From: Mycobacterium sp.
GTDB lineage: Bacteria; Actinomycetota; Actinomycetes; Mycobacteriales; Mycobacteriaceae
Reading direction: 5' to 3'
Length of the DNA stretch: 64,000 nucleotides
Assembly (NCBI GenBank): GCA_003987775.1
Contig: RXJD01000022.1
Span: 123,590-187,589 of the forward strand
Shown: piece after piece, positions 15,513 to 25,065 of the stretch
How positions within the stretch are numbered: position 1 is the first letter of the stretch
Layout: each line of letters starts with the position of its first letter
Made by a program: the position numbers and the translations under genes
The notes under the pieces: generated by a model
The model's input: only the letters and a program-made list of their open reading frames with translations
Database searches by the model: none
Told to the model about the DNA's origin: nothing

Positions 15513-16330
15513 ACCCGCCACGCCCGGGATGCCGGATCCAGCCCGTCGCGCAACGCGTCGCCCATCATCATGAACGCCAACACGGTAATCGCCAGGGCGC
15601 CAGCGGGATAGAAGAGAATGGCGGAGCCGGCTCGCAGCCGCATCTGCGCCACGTTGATGTCGCCGCCCCAGGACACCACTGTGGTCGGCAGCCCGACCCC
15701 GAGATACGACAAAGTCGCCTCGGTGACGATGAAGACTCCGAGTGCGATGGTGGACACCGCGATCACCGGGCCGATCGCGTTGGGCACCACGTGCCGTAGC
15801 AGAGTGCGAAAACTGCCCAGGCCCAACGCCTTCGCTGCCAGTACATAGTCGCGGCCACGCACCTCGAGCACCGAGCTGCGCGCGATGCGCGCCACTTGCG
15901 GCCACCCGAACAGAGCCAGTATCGCGACCACCGTCCAGACCGTGCGATGGTGCATGACCTGCATCAGCACAATGGCGGCCAGCAACAACGGCAATGCGAA
16001 GAACACGTCGGTGATGCGCGAGACCAGCGCGTCCACCCAGCCCCCGTAGAAACCGGCCAGCGCGCCCAGGGTTCCACCGACGACGAATACGGCCAGCGTG
16101 GCGCCCAGGCCGACGGTGACCGAGGCGCGCGCGCCATACACGGTGCGCGCGTAGATGTCGTGGCCCTGGAGGTCGGTCCCGAACCAATGCGTGGCCGACG
16201 GAGGCAGCAGACTCTGGCCGGGGTCGGCGTAGCCGGGATCGGCACCGGTGAACAACGCCGGAAATGCGGCGACCAGCAATATCAATCCGATCAGCACCGC
16301 GGCGACGACGAACTTGGGACGCCTATACAT
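15509..16330 (-). CDS. dppC: peptide ABC transporter permease DppC
   Basis: A 273-residue inner-membrane permease with six hydrophobic segments and the EAA-loop (AAKALGLGSFRTLLRHVVPNA). The N-terminal HWFGTDLQGHD segment is typical of DppC/OppC permeases. ATG 16330 overlaps the dppB stop region; its own stop overlaps dppD. It pairs with DppB to form the transport channel. Confidence 0.95.
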   Translation of the reverse strand: MYRRPKFVVAAVLIGLILLVAAFPALFTGADPGYADPGQSLLPPSATHWFGTDLQGHDIYARTVYGARASVTVGLGATLAVFVVGGTLGALAGFYGGWVDALVSRITDVFFALPLLLAAIVLMQVMHHRTVWTVVAILALFGWPQVARIARSSVLEVRGRDYVLAAKALGLGSFRTLLRHVVPNAIGPVIAVSTIALGVFIVTEATLSYLGVGLPTTVVSWGGDINVAQMRLRAGSAILFYPAGALAITVLAFMMMGDALRDGLDPASRAWRV

Positions 16331-17249
16331 AACGGATCCGCGGGTCCAGCGCCGCATACAGCAGGTCCACCAGCAGATTGCTGATCAGATAGATCAACAC
16401 CAGCACCGTCACGATCGACACGACCGTCGGCGCCTCCTGACGGGTGACCGCCTGATACAGCACGCCGCCGACCCCGTGAATGTTGAAAATCCCCTCGGTC
16501 ACAATCGCTCCGCCCATCAACGCACCGAGATCGGCGCCGAGGAAGGTGACCACGGGGATCAGCGAATTGCGCAGGATGTGGACCGTCACGACCCGCGGCC
16601 GCGACAGCCCCTTGGCGGTGGCGGTTCGCACGTAGTCGGCATGCGCATTCGCGGCGACGGCGGAGCGCGTCAACCGCACCACATACGCGAATGACACCAG
16701 ACCCAGCACGATCCCGGGTAGCAGCAACCGCCCGACAGTGGCCCGTCCGCCGACGGTGACCGGAGCCCAGCCCAGCCGGACGCCGAACACGAACTGCGCC
16801 AGAAAGCCCAGCACGAATATCGGGATCGCGATGATGACCAGTCCGGTGACCAATACCGTGGCATCGAAGATGCCGCCCTGGCGCAGTCCGGCGACCACCC
16901 CGAAACCGATGCCGAGCACTCCCTCCACCACGAGTGCGATCAGTGCCAGCCGGATGGTCACCGGAAAGGCATGTGCCAGAACAGCACTGACCGGCAGACC
17001 GGAGTAGGCGCGGCCCAGGTCGCCGTGCACCAAGCCGCCCAGGTAGCGCAGGTACTGCACCAGGAACGGATCGTCGAGGTGGTAGCGGGCCCGCAGTTGC
17101 GCGGCCACTTCCGGACTCAGCGGCCGATCCCCGGCGATCGCGGCCACCGGGTCGCCGGGCAGCAGGAACACCATGCCGTAGATCATCAGCGTGGCGCCCA
17201 GGAAGACCGGGATCATGACGGCGACCCGGCGCAGCACATACCAGTACAT
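16323..17249 (-). CDS. dppB: peptide ABC transporter permease DppB
   Basis: A 308-residue permease with an N-terminal DppB/OppB segment (VLRRVAVMIPVFLGATL, then FLLPGDPV), six membrane spans and the EAA loop (TATAKGLSRPRVVTVHILRN). ATG 17249 shares one base with the dppA stop (TGATG), so translation is coupled. It is the partner of DppC in the Rv3663c-Rv3666c-type operon. Confidence 0.95.
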   Translation of the reverse strand: MYWYVLRRVAVMIPVFLGATLMIYGMVFLLPGDPVAAIAGDRPLSPEVAAQLRARYHLDDPFLVQYLRYLGGLVHGDLGRAYSGLPVSAVLAHAFPVTIRLALIALVVEGVLGIGFGVVAGLRQGGIFDATVLVTGLVIIAIPIFVLGFLAQFVFGVRLGWAPVTVGGRATVGRLLLPGIVLGLVSFAYVVRLTRSAVAANAHADYVRTATAKGLSRPRVVTVHILRNSLIPVVTFLGADLGALMGGAIVTEGIFNIHGVGGVLYQAVTRQEAPTVVSIVTVLVLIYLISNLLVDLLYAALDPRIRYV

Positions 17250-18871
17250 CAGCCCATCACGCCCTTCACGATGTTCTCGTAGTCGGGCAGCCCGTTCCAG
17301 GTGGGCTTGACGTTGCTGACCTGGCTCGACCATCCGATGACACTGATGTAGTACCACAGCGGCACGGCGGGCATGTCGTGCAACAGGATTCGTTGTGCCA
17401 CGTTGGCCAGCACATCGGCCTGACGCAAGTCCGGCGCGGCTTCGGCGGCCGCCAGTGCGGCGTCGAATTCCCGGCTGGAATATCCGACGTCGTTGGACCC
17501 GGCTCCGGTGGCGTAGAGCGGCGCCAGGAACTCGATCATCGACGGATAGTCACCGATCCAGCCGGCGCGAAACGCGGAGTCGATGGTGCGGTTCGTGATC
17601 TGGGTCCGGAATCCGGCGAAGGTCGGCTGCGGTGCGCCGACCGCGTCGATGCCCAGGGTGTTCTTGATGCTGTTGGCCACCGCGTCCACCCACTCCTGAT
17701 GGCCGCTGTCGGCGTTGTAGGCGATGGCGTAGCTACCGTTCCACGGCGCCATCGCATTGGCCTGCGACCACAACTGGCGGGCACGTTCAGGATTGAAGTC
17801 CAACGCTTCGTTGCCCGGGATGTGCGGGTCGAAGCCCGGCAGTGAACTTGCGGTGAAATCACGCGCCGGACTGCGGGTGCCGTTGAAGATCTGCTGACAG
17901 ATCTGTGGGCGGTTGATCGCCGCCGCTATCGCCAACCGGCGCAGCCTGCCTTCTTCGCCGCCGAAATGCGGCAGCCGCAAGGGCGTATCGAGCGACTGGC
18001 TGACGGCCACCGGCCCCTTCACGGCGTTGCCGCCCAGGTCGCGCTGATAGATGGTCAGCGCGCTGGACGGAATCGTATCCAGCACATCGAGATTGCCCGA
18101 CAGGAGATCGGCATACGCGGTGTCCAGATTGGCGTAGAACTCGAACCGGAGTCCCTTGTTCCTGGGTTTGCGATTGCCGTGATAGTCGGGGTTGGCCGCC
18201 AGGTCGATCTTGACGTTGTGTTCCCACGCCGGTTCGTCCGGACGGTCGTCCAGCTTGTAGGGACCGTTGCCCACCGGATGCCGACCGAACGCCGCCATGT
18301 CGCGAAAAGCCCACGAGGGCAACGGATAAAACGCGTTGTGGCCCAGACTCAACATGAAATCGATGGTCGGCGCCCGCAACCGTACGGTGAACTCGAGGTC
18401 GTTGACCACCCGCAGCCCGGACATGGTGGTCGGCTTGCCGTCGCCTGCGGCCGCCGATAACCCGTCGAAACCCTCGATCGGGCTGAAAAACTGCTGCTGC
18501 AGTTGGGCATTGACGCTTGACGCGCCGTAGTTCCACGCATCGACGAACGAGTGGGCCGTGACCGCAGATCCGTCAGTGAATTTCCAGTCCGGCTTGAGGA
18601 CGATCCGGTAGTTGATGTTGTCGACGCTCTCGATCGATTGCGCGACCTCCGGCGAGGATCGCCCGGCGGCGTCGTAGGACACCAGGCCGGCGAACAACCG
18701 GTCGATGATGCGGCCACCGTTGCTGTCATTCGTGCCGGTCGGGATCAGTGGATTGGGGGGTTCACCGCCGTTGACCACCACCACGTCAGGTGTGAGCATT
18801 CCGCCGCCGCACCCGGCCAGGCACGCAGCCACGAGCAGGACAGCCAGCACCACCCGCATCGTCCGGCCCAC
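17249..18871 (-). CDS. dppA: peptide-binding lipoprotein DppA
   Basis: A 540-residue substrate-binding protein of the SBP_bac_5 family. The N-terminus is a lipoprotein signal with lipobox LAGC (Cys about residue 20), so the protein should be anchored outside the membrane. It binds peptides and hands them to DppBC. The start is GTG 18871 because TAGGGT lies seven bases upstream (leaderless); ATG 18859 is a possible alternative. It is the first gene of dppABCD. Confidence 0.92.
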   Translation of the reverse strand: MGRTMRVVLAVLLVAACLAGCGGGMLTPDVVVVNGGEPPNPLIPTGTNDSNGGRIIDRLFAGLVSYDAAGRSSPEVAQSIESVDNINYRIVLKPDWKFTDGSAVTAHSFVDAWNYGASSVNAQLQQQFFSPIEGFDGLSAAAGDGKPTTMSGLRVVNDLEFTVRLRAPTIDFMLSLGHNAFYPLPSWAFRDMAAFGRHPVGNGPYKLDDRPDEPAWEHNVKIDLAANPDYHGNRKPRNKGLRFEFYANLDTAYADLLSGNLDVLDTIPSSALTIYQRDLGGNAVKGPVAVSQSLDTPLRLPHFGGEEGRLRRLAIAAAINRPQICQQIFNGTRSPARDFTASSLPGFDPHIPGNEALDFNPERARQLWSQANAMAPWNGSYAIAYNADSGHQEWVDAVANSIKNTLGIDAVGAPQPTFAGFRTQITNRTIDSAFRAGWIGDYPSMIEFLAPLYATGAGSNDVGYSSREFDAALAAAEAAPDLRQADVLANVAQRILLHDMPAVPLWYYISVIGWSSQVSNVKPTWNGLPDYENIVKGVMG

Positions 18872-18891
18872 AGGACCGACCCTAGAGCGTG

Positions 18892-19416
18892 CTATGACGG
18901 TGGCGCCGGTTCGATGACCACCTGGGTTACCGGGTGCACCTGCAACTGGCAGCTGTCGATCGCCGCCGGCACGGTGACCGGATCGCCTCCACCGGGCGGG
19001 ACGACGCTCAGGTCGGTGTAGTTGGGACACGGGTCGCCACTGGCATTGACCGACATGCCCTCGACCACCGCCTCCGCCCGCTGCGAGGGCGACACCGTGA
19101 CGGTCGGCGGCACGTCGAGGCCGCTCGGCAGCCCACCCATGTATCCGCGCAGCGTGGGCTGCGCCGTGACAGGCGGTCCCCCGCTGCCCGACTCCACTCT
19201 GGGGTAGCCGCTGAGCGTGCAGGGCTCCGCGCCCGGGGCCGGCGCGAATATCAGGGTCACCGCGCGGTGGCCCACCGCCGCCTCGGGCCCGGCGGCGGTC
19301 ACCACGACCTGTCCTGGGGAGCAGGGCGCGACGTCAGTCGGCGCCGCCCACCCGGGCGGGGCCGTAACGCCCGCGCCGACCACCAGAACAGCGACTAACC
19401 GAAATGCGGGTGCCAT
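18892..19416 (-). CDS. secreted DUF4232 protein
   Basis: A 174-residue protein with a signal peptide (hydrophobic residues 6-20, cleavage after GWAA) and a DUF4232 beta-domain containing four Cys residues likely to form two disulphides (APCSPGQ, EPCTLSG, GDPCPNY, DSCQLQ). DUF4232 proteins are exported and of unknown function, sometimes lipoproteins. The gene lies between dppA and acs and ends 20 bases upstream of the dppA start. The dppA promoter lies between the two genes, so it is probably a separate unit. The ATG at 19416 is chosen to fit the signal peptide; a longer frame exists. Confidence 0.75.
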   Translation of the reverse strand: MAPAFRLVAVLVVGAGVTAPPGWAAPTDVAPCSPGQVVVTAAGPEAAVGHRAVTLIFAPAPGAEPCTLSGYPRVESGSGGPPVTAQPTLRGYMGGLPSGLDVPPTVTVSPSQRAEAVVEGMSVNASGDPCPNYTDLSVVPPGGGDPVTVPAAIDSCQLQVHPVTQVVIEPAPPS

Positions 19417-19501
19417 GAGACGAATTGTCCGGCAGATGGACTCCCGGTGACGAATCGAAGCCCGTCCGTGTCCGCACCGCCGCGGAGTTACGCTCACACC
19501 C

Positions 19502-21454
19502 GTGACCGCTACCGAAGCAGAGCACCCCGGTTCCTACCCGCCTCCAACGCAGTTCGCCGAACAGGCCAACGCCCGGCCGGAGCTGTACGAACAGGCCGAG
19601 GAAGACCGGTTGGCGTTCTGGGCCGCCCAGGCCGACCGGCTGTCGTGGGAGACGCCCTACACCGAGGTGCTGGACTGGTCGGACGCGCCGTTCGCCAAGT
19701 GGTTCGTCGGTGGCAAGCTCAACGTCGCCTACAACTGCGTGGACCGGCACGTCGAGGCCGGCAACGGCGACCGGGTCGCCATCCACTGGGAAGGCGAACC
19801 GCAGGACCAGCGCCGCACCCTGACCTACGCGCAGTTGCAGCAGGAGGTGTGCAAGGCCGCCAACGCGCTCACCGACCTCGGCCTGGTCGCCGGCGACCGG
19901 GTCGCCATCTACCTACCGCTCATCCCCGAAGCCGTGATCGCGATGCTGGCCTGCGCACGGCTGGGCGTCATGCACAGCGTGGTATTCGGCGGCTTCACCG
20001 CGCACGCCCTGCGGACCCGGATCGCCGACGCCGACGCCAAACTGTTGATCACTGCCGACGGGCAGTTCCGCCGGGGCAAGCCGGCGCCGCTGAAGGACGC
20101 CGCCGACGAGGCGGTGTCGGTCGAGGACAGCCCCGTCGAACACGTTCTGGTGGTGCGGCGCACCGGCATCGACGTCGCGTGGAACGACGATCGCGACCTG
20201 TGGTGGCACGACGTCGTGGACAAGGCCTCGCCCGAACACACCGCCGAAGCGTTCGACGCCGAGCAGCCGTTGTTCCTGCTGTACACCTCGGGCACCACCG
20301 GCAAACCCAAGGGCATCGTGCACACCAGCGGCGGCTATCTGACGCAGTGTGCGTACACGATGCACGCCATTTTCGACGTCAAGCCGGAGACCGACGTGTT
20401 CTGGTGCACCGCCGACATCGGCTGGGTCACCGGGCACACTTACGGCGTCTACGGCCCGCTGTCCAACGGCATCACCGAAGTACTGTACGAAGGCACACCC
20501 AACACCCCCAGCGAGCACCGCCACTTCGAGATCATCGAAAAATACGGTGTCACAATCTATTACACGGCCCCGACGTTGATCCGGACGTTCATGAAGTGGG
20601 GCCGCGACATCCCGGACGCGCACGATCTGTCGAGCATCCGGCTGCTCGGTTCGGTCGGCGAGATCATCAACCCCGAGGCGTGGCGGTGGTACCGCGACGT
20701 CATCGGTGGGGGCCGGGTGCCGGTGGTGGACACCTGGTGGCAGACCGAAACCGGCTCGGCGATGATCTCGCCACTGCCCGGCGTCAGCGAGGTCAAACCG
20801 GGTTCGGCCATGACCCCGCTGCCGGGGATCTCGGCCAAGATCGTCGACGACCACGGTGAACCGTTGCCGCCGGATGCCGAAGGGGAAGCCCACGTCACCG
20901 GCTACCTGGTGCTGGACCAGCCGTGGCCGTCGATGCTGCGCGGCATCTGGGGTGACCCCGAGCGGTACCGCAAGACGTACTGGTCTAAGTTCGCCGACAA
21001 GGGCTACTACTTCGCCGGTGACGGCGCCCGCTTCGACCCCGACGGCGCGATCTGGGTGCTGGGCCGCATCGACGACGTGATGAACATTTCCGGGCACCGC
21101 ATCTCCACCGCGGAGGTGGAATCCGCGCTCGTCGGACACCCCGGCGTGGCCGAGGCGGCCGTCGTCGGGGTCACCGACGACACCACCGGCCAGGCCATCT
21201 GTGCGTTCGTCGTGTTGCGTTCCAACTACGACGTCAGCGAAGGGACCGTCGAGGAGTTGCGCGGCGAGGTCGCCCACGAGATCTCGCCGATCGCCAAGCC
21301 GCGCGAAGTACACATCGTGCCCGAGCTGCCGAAAACCCGCAGCGGCAAGATCATGCGCCGGTTGCTGCGCGACGTCGCCGAGAACCGCGACCTGGGCGAT
21401 ACGTCAACACTGTTGGATCCCAACGTGTTCGACGCTATCCGCGAAGCGAAGTAA
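19502..21454 (+). CDS. acs: acetyl-CoA synthetase
   Basis: A 650-residue acetate-CoA ligase, normal full length. Core motifs are YTSGTTGKPKG near residue 261, DTWWQTETG near 410, GDGAR...DPDGAIWVLGRIDDV near 500, and the C-terminal PKTRSGKIMRRLLR with the Lys that is acetylated to control the enzyme. It converts acetate, ATP and CoA to acetyl-CoA in the cytoplasm. GTG 19502 is the start. It corresponds to Rv3667; M. tuberculosis Acs is known to be regulated by a cAMP-responsive lysine acetyltransferase. Convergent with the next gene, only one base apart. Confidence 0.95.
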   Translation: MTATEAEHPGSYPPPTQFAEQANARPELYEQAEEDRLAFWAAQADRLSWETPYTEVLDWSDAPFAKWFVGGKLNVAYNCVDRHVEAGNGDRVAIHWEGEPQDQRRTLTYAQLQQEVCKAANALTDLGLVAGDRVAIYLPLIPEAVIAMLACARLGVMHSVVFGGFTAHALRTRIADADAKLLITADGQFRRGKPAPLKDAADEAVSVEDSPVEHVLVVRRTGIDVAWNDDRDLWWHDVVDKASPEHTAEAFDAEQPLFLLYTSGTTGKPKGIVHTSGGYLTQCAYTMHAIFDVKPETDVFWCTADIGWVTGHTYGVYGPLSNGITEVLYEGTPNTPSEHRHFEIIEKYGVTIYYTAPTLIRTFMKWGRDIPDAHDLSSIRLLGSVGEIINPEAWRWYRDVIGGGRVPVVDTWWQTETGSAMISPLPGVSEVKPGSAMTPLPGISAKIVDDHGEPLPPDAEGEAHVTGYLVLDQPWPSMLRGIWGDPERYRKTYWSKFADKGYYFAGDGARFDPDGAIWVLGRIDDVMNISGHRISTAEVESALVGHPGVAEAAVVGVTDDTTGQAICAFVVLRSNYDVSEGTVEELRGEVAHEISPIAKPREVHIVPELPKTRSGKIMRRLLRDVAENRDLGDTSTLLDPNVFDAIREAK

Positions 21455-21455
21455 T

Positions 21456-22142
21456 TCAGGCGATCGGAACGAACCCCGAGCCCGGGCGGTTCTTGGCGAC
21501 GATGTCGTCCAGGTCGGTGTTGATCGACATCACCACCGCCGGCGTGTGCAGCGGGATGTACTTGGTGACGCAGCTGGGCAGGCTGTCACTGAAGGCGCCG
21601 TGGATCATTCCGACCAGCAGGTTGTCGACGGTCACCGGGGCTCCGGAGTCACCGGGGCCACCGCAGACCTGCATCAGGATGCTGCCCGGGTCCTGGCCCG
21701 GACCCCAGGTGACGCCGCACGAGTTGCCGGTGGTGCGGCCCTGCTTGCACGCGACCTGACCGAAAACCGGCTCCGGGCCGATGCCGTTGATCGCGAAGCC
21801 GTTGACGTTGTTGACGGGGTTGACCTTGGCGGGATCGAATTTGATCACCGCATAGTCCAGCCCGTCGTTGCCGGCGACCATCGTGCCGACCTGGCCGCGG
21901 TTCTCGGCGCCCTCGGCGGCCACCGGCGCACCGGGGCCGCCGCAGTGGGCAGAGGTGAATCCAATGAGGTCGTTGAACTTGTCGTGACCGATCGCGGTCA
22001 GCGTGCACAGCGTGCCGGTGTTGACCACGATGCCCGATCCACCCCCCAGGGCGACCTTGTCGTCTGCGGATGCGGTCTTCGCCGGCAGGAACAGAAGGCC
22101 CAAGAAAACGGCCAGGACGGCCGCGGCAGAAGCCGATTTCAC
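21456..22142 (-). CDS. secreted trypsin-like serine protease (Rv3668c-like)
   Basis: About 228 residues, exported. A signal peptide (MKSASAAAVLAVFLGLLFL...TASA) precedes an S1-type protease domain. The triad can be read as His in TSAHC, Asp in LDYAVI and Ser in GDSGAPV; paired Cys residues fit disulphides. I chose GTG 22142 because AGAAGG precedes it and the signal peptide begins there; a TTG at 22187 would add 15 residues but has no ribosome site. Substrate unknown. Confidence 0.85.
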   Translation of the reverse strand: MKSASAAAVLAVFLGLLFLPAKTASADDKVALGGGSGIVVNTGTLCTLTAIGHDKFNDLIGFTSAHCGGPGAPVAAEGAENRGQVGTMVAGNDGLDYAVIKFDPAKVNPVNNVNGFAINGIGPEPVFGQVACKQGRTTGNSCGVTWGPGQDPGSILMQVCGGPGDSGAPVTVDNLLVGMIHGAFSDSLPSCVTKYIPLHTPAVVMSINTDLDDIVAKNRPGSGFVPIA

Positions 22143-22373
22143 GCCGCTTCGCGCCTTCTGCAAAGTGATACCCCGTTCGGTTGTCAAAGATTGGAGTGAG
22201 GAATCTCAGACCAGTGGGCCAGTGTAGAGGATCAATGCATACGTCCCGCCGCACTTGCGACGGCCCTCGGCTGGCCTCGTCCGGCCTCGCGCCGCATGGC
22301 AACATAAACCGCGACTACGCGCACTGCGCGGCCCGGAGGGACACCGCGGGCCGCGAGACGGAGAGGACGGTCT

Positions 22374-22916
22374 GTGAGCAAACCCGATCGAAAGAACGGT
22401 GTGCCGAGCACGCTGACCACGATCCCGTTGGCCGACCCGCATGCCAGGGCCGGTGAGCCGTCGGTCGGTGACCTGATCAAGGATGTCACGACCCAGATGT
22501 CGACCCTGGTGCGCGCCGAGGTCGAATTGGCCCGCGCGGAGATCACCCGCGACGTCAAAAAAGGCCTGACCGGCAGCGTCTTCTTCATCTCCGCCCTGGT
22601 CGTGCTGTTCTATTCGACCTTCTTCTTCTTCTTTTTCCTCGCCGAGCTGTTGGACAACTGGCTGTGGCGCTGGGCGGCGTTCCTGATCGTCTTCGGCATC
22701 ATGGTCGTCGTCACGATTGCGCTGGCGCTGTTCGGCTTCCTGAAGGTCCGCAGGATCCGCGGGCCGCAGAAGACCATCGAATCGGTCAAAGAGGCGCGCA
22801 CCGCCTTCGCCCCCGGCCACGACAAGACCCCCGCGGGCCCCAAGCAGCTCCCGGAGCACCACGGCAAACACGAGAAGCCGGAGAACAACGCCCCCACCGA
22901 TCCCTCGGGCTGGTAA
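22374..22916 (+). CDS. phage holin family / membrane stress protein (Rv3669-like)
   Basis: A 180-residue protein with a soluble N-terminus, an amphipathic region (STLVRAEVELARAEITRDVKKG) and two strong membrane segments (residues 67-90 and 97-122), then a Pro/His/Lys-rich tail. This is the actinobacterial Phage_holin_3_6 (PF07332) family, named by similarity and not a lysis protein here. GTG 22374 is the start. Its stop directly abuts the GTG of the next gene, so the two are co-transcribed with the conserved Rv3669-Rv3670 order. Confidence 0.85.
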   Translation: MSKPDRKNGVPSTLTTIPLADPHARAGEPSVGDLIKDVTTQMSTLVRAEVELARAEITRDVKKGLTGSVFFISALVVLFYSTFFFFFFLAELLDNWLWRWAAFLIVFGIMVVVTIALALFGFLKVRRIRGPQKTIESVKEARTAFAPGHDKTPAGPKQLPEHHGKHEKPENNAPTDPSGW

Positions 22917-23870
22917 GTGCCGGCTCCAGATCCGTCGGTCGTCCGCATCGACGGGCCTTGGCGCCATCTGGATGTGCACGCCAACGGCATCCGGTTCCAC
23001 GTCGTCGAAGCCGACGCCGGCAACCCCAACGGCGCCGGCACCGGTCGGCCCCTGGTCATGCTGCTGCACGGCTTCGGATCGTTCTGGTGGTCGTGGCGCC
23101 ACCAGTTGCGCGCCCTCGCCGGAGCCCGCGTGGTCGCCGTCGACCTACGCGGCTACGGGGGCAGCGACAAACCGCCCCGCGGCTATGACGGCTGGACGCT
23201 GGCCGGCGATACCGCCGGGCTGATCCGGGCACTCGGACATTCCTCGGCGACGCTGATCGGCCACGCCGACGGCGGACTGGCCTGCTGGGCCACCGCACTG
23301 CTGCATTCCCGGCTGGTGCGCGGCATCGCCGTGATCAGTTCGCCGCACCCGGCGGCGTTGCGACGGTCCACCCTCACGCGCCGGGACCAGGGCCGCGCGC
23401 TGCTGCCGACGCTGCTGCGGTACCAGGCTCCGTTATTGCCCGAGCGACTGCTGACCAGACACGACGGCGCCGAGATCGAGCGTCTCGTCCGCAGCCGCAG
23501 TGGCCCCAAATGGCTTGCGACTGAAGACTTTTCGCAGACGATCCGGTACCTGCGCCAGGCCATCCAGATCCCGGGCGCCGCGCACTGCGCACTGGAATAT
23601 CAGCGATGGGCGGTGCGCAGCCAGCTACGCGGGGAAGGCCACCGGTTCATCAAGTCGACCACCGCGCAACTAGGTGTGCCCCTGCTGCACATCCGTGGCG
23701 ACGCGGACCCCTACGTCCTGGCCGCGCCCGTCGAACGCACCCAGCGCTACGCGCCGCACGGGCGCTATGTATCCGTGGCCGGGGCAGGCCACTTCAGCCA
23801 CGAAGAGTCACCCGAGGAGATCAACCGGCTGCTGACGCGATTTCTGGCCAAGGTGCAGCAGGTCAGCTGA
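22917..23870 (+). CDS. ephE: alpha/beta hydrolase, epoxide hydrolase type (EphE)
   Basis: A 317-residue alpha/beta-hydrolase. LHGFGSFWWSW gives the oxyanion HG-x region, and DLRGYGGSDKP is typical of epoxide hydrolases. The nucleophile elbow is GHADGG, with Asp near residue 117 rather than Ser, as in the epoxide hydrolase and dehalogenase group. Later DADPYV and GAGHFSHEE supply the acid and His. It would open epoxides with water; substrate unknown. It matches Rv3670. The end overlaps the convergent marP stop by eight bases. Confidence 0.85.
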   Translation: MPAPDPSVVRIDGPWRHLDVHANGIRFHVVEADAGNPNGAGTGRPLVMLLHGFGSFWWSWRHQLRALAGARVVAVDLRGYGGSDKPPRGYDGWTLAGDTAGLIRALGHSSATLIGHADGGLACWATALLHSRLVRGIAVISSPHPAALRRSTLTRRDQGRALLPTLLRYQAPLLPERLLTRHDGAEIERLVRSRSGPKWLATEDFSQTIRYLRQAIQIPGAAHCALEYQRWAVRSQLRGEGHRFIKSTTAQLGVPLLHIRGDADPYVLAAPVERTQRYAPHGRYVSVAGAGHFSHEESPEEINRLLTRFLAKVQQVS

Positions 23871-25065
23871 CGCAAGCCCCGGTGCTCACCGGCGCGGTGG
23901 CGCCGATCTTGGAGAGCTGGCCGGCCACCTCCTCGGCCGTCAGCACGAAACCGGTGTCCGCGTCGTCCACGGCCGCACCGAACACCACCCCGAGCACGCG
24001 GCCGTCGAGGTCGATCAGCGGCCCGCCCGAATCGCCCTGCTCCACATTGGCCCGGATGGTGTAGACGTCGCGGGTCACCTGCTGCGGGCTGCGGTAAATA
24101 TCCGGCCCGCTGAGCTTGATGACCTCCCGGATGCGCGCCGGGGTGGCCGTGAAGTTGCCACCGCCCGGATAGCCCAGCACCACCACGTCGGTACCGGTCT
24201 TCGCGGGGGTGTCGTCGAACACCAGCGGCGCGGACGGCAGACCCGGGACAGCCAGGATCGCGATGTCCACCTGCGGGTCGTAGGAGACCACCGTGGCGTC
24301 GTAGTTCTTGCCGTTGGCCTGCAGCGAGACGCTGCTGGAGCCGGCCACCACGTGCGCATTCGTCATCACCCGCTCGGGTGAGATCACGAAGCCGGTGCCT
24401 TCGAGCACCTTCTGACAACTCGGCGCCAGGCTGCGTACCTTGACCACACTCGGCGCGGCCGCCGCCACCACCGGGTTGTTGGCCAGTGCCGGGTCCGGCG
24501 AGGCAACCGGTATCACCGGGGTACGGCTGAACGGCTCCAGCACCGCGGGCAGGCCAGAGGTGTTCAGCAGCGCCGAAAGGCGTTTGGGCACCGTCTTCAG
24601 CCAGGTCGGCGCCACCTCGTTGACCTCGGCGAGCACCCGTGAACCCCGGACCGCGGCGGCCAGTTCCGGCTGGTCCTTCGATTGGGTCAAAGGCGTCGCC
24701 AACAGCCAGGCGGCGGTCAGCACCACCATCAGCTGCACGCCGACACCGATGACGGAGTCGATGGTGCGGATCGGCCGGTTGCGGATCGCGCCGCGCACCG
24801 CGCGTCCCAGCACCACGCCGGCGACCTCACCGACCACCACCAGCGCCAGGATCAGGAACAGCGCGGCGAACAGCTTGGCCCGCGGAGCGGCGATATGGCT
24901 GACGATGTGCGGCGCCAGCAGCACGCCGGCCACCGCGCCCAGCACGACTCCGGCGAACGAGAGCACCGAACCCAGCGCGCCGGAACGCCATCCGGAGATG
25001 GCGGCGATGAACGCGACCGCCAGGACGGCGATGTCCAGCCACTGCGAGGGCGTCATGGAATTCAT
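23863..25065 (-). CDS. marP: membrane serine protease MarP
   Basis: A 400-residue protein with four N-terminal membrane segments (CvpA-like part, residues 10-130) and a periplasmic trypsin-like domain. The triad is visible in TNAHVV, VDIAIL and QGDSGGPL; two Cys residues flank the protease domain. In M. tuberculosis, MarP (Rv3671c) is required for pH homeostasis in acid and cleaves the peptidoglycan hydrolase RipA. ATG 25065 overlaps the stop of the Nudix gene (ATGA); ATG 25056 would give 397 residues, the length of Rv3671c. Confidence 0.95.
   Translation of the reverse strand: MNSMTPSQWLDIAVLAVAFIAAISGWRSGALGSVLSFAGVVLGAVAGVLLAPHIVSHIAAPRAKLFAALFLILALVVVGEVAGVVLGRAVRGAIRNRPIRTIDSVIGVGVQLMVVLTAAWLLATPLTQSKDQPELAAAVRGSRVLAEVNEVAPTWLKTVPKRLSALLNTSGLPAVLEPFSRTPVIPVASPDPALANNPVVAAAAPSVVKVRSLAPSCQKVLEGTGFVISPERVMTNAHVVAGSSSVSLQANGKNYDATVVSYDPQVDIAILAVPGLPSAPLVFDDTPAKTGTDVVVLGYPGGGNFTATPARIREVIKLSGPDIYRSPQQVTRDVYTIRANVEQGDSGGPLIDLDGRVLGVVFGAAVDDADTGFVLTAEEVAGQLSKIGATAPVSTGACVS

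Noticed and set aside
22374-22916. Holin gene as evidence of a second prophage
   Set aside because: The family is a core actinobacterial membrane protein in conserved order with ephE and marP; no phage genes are nearby.
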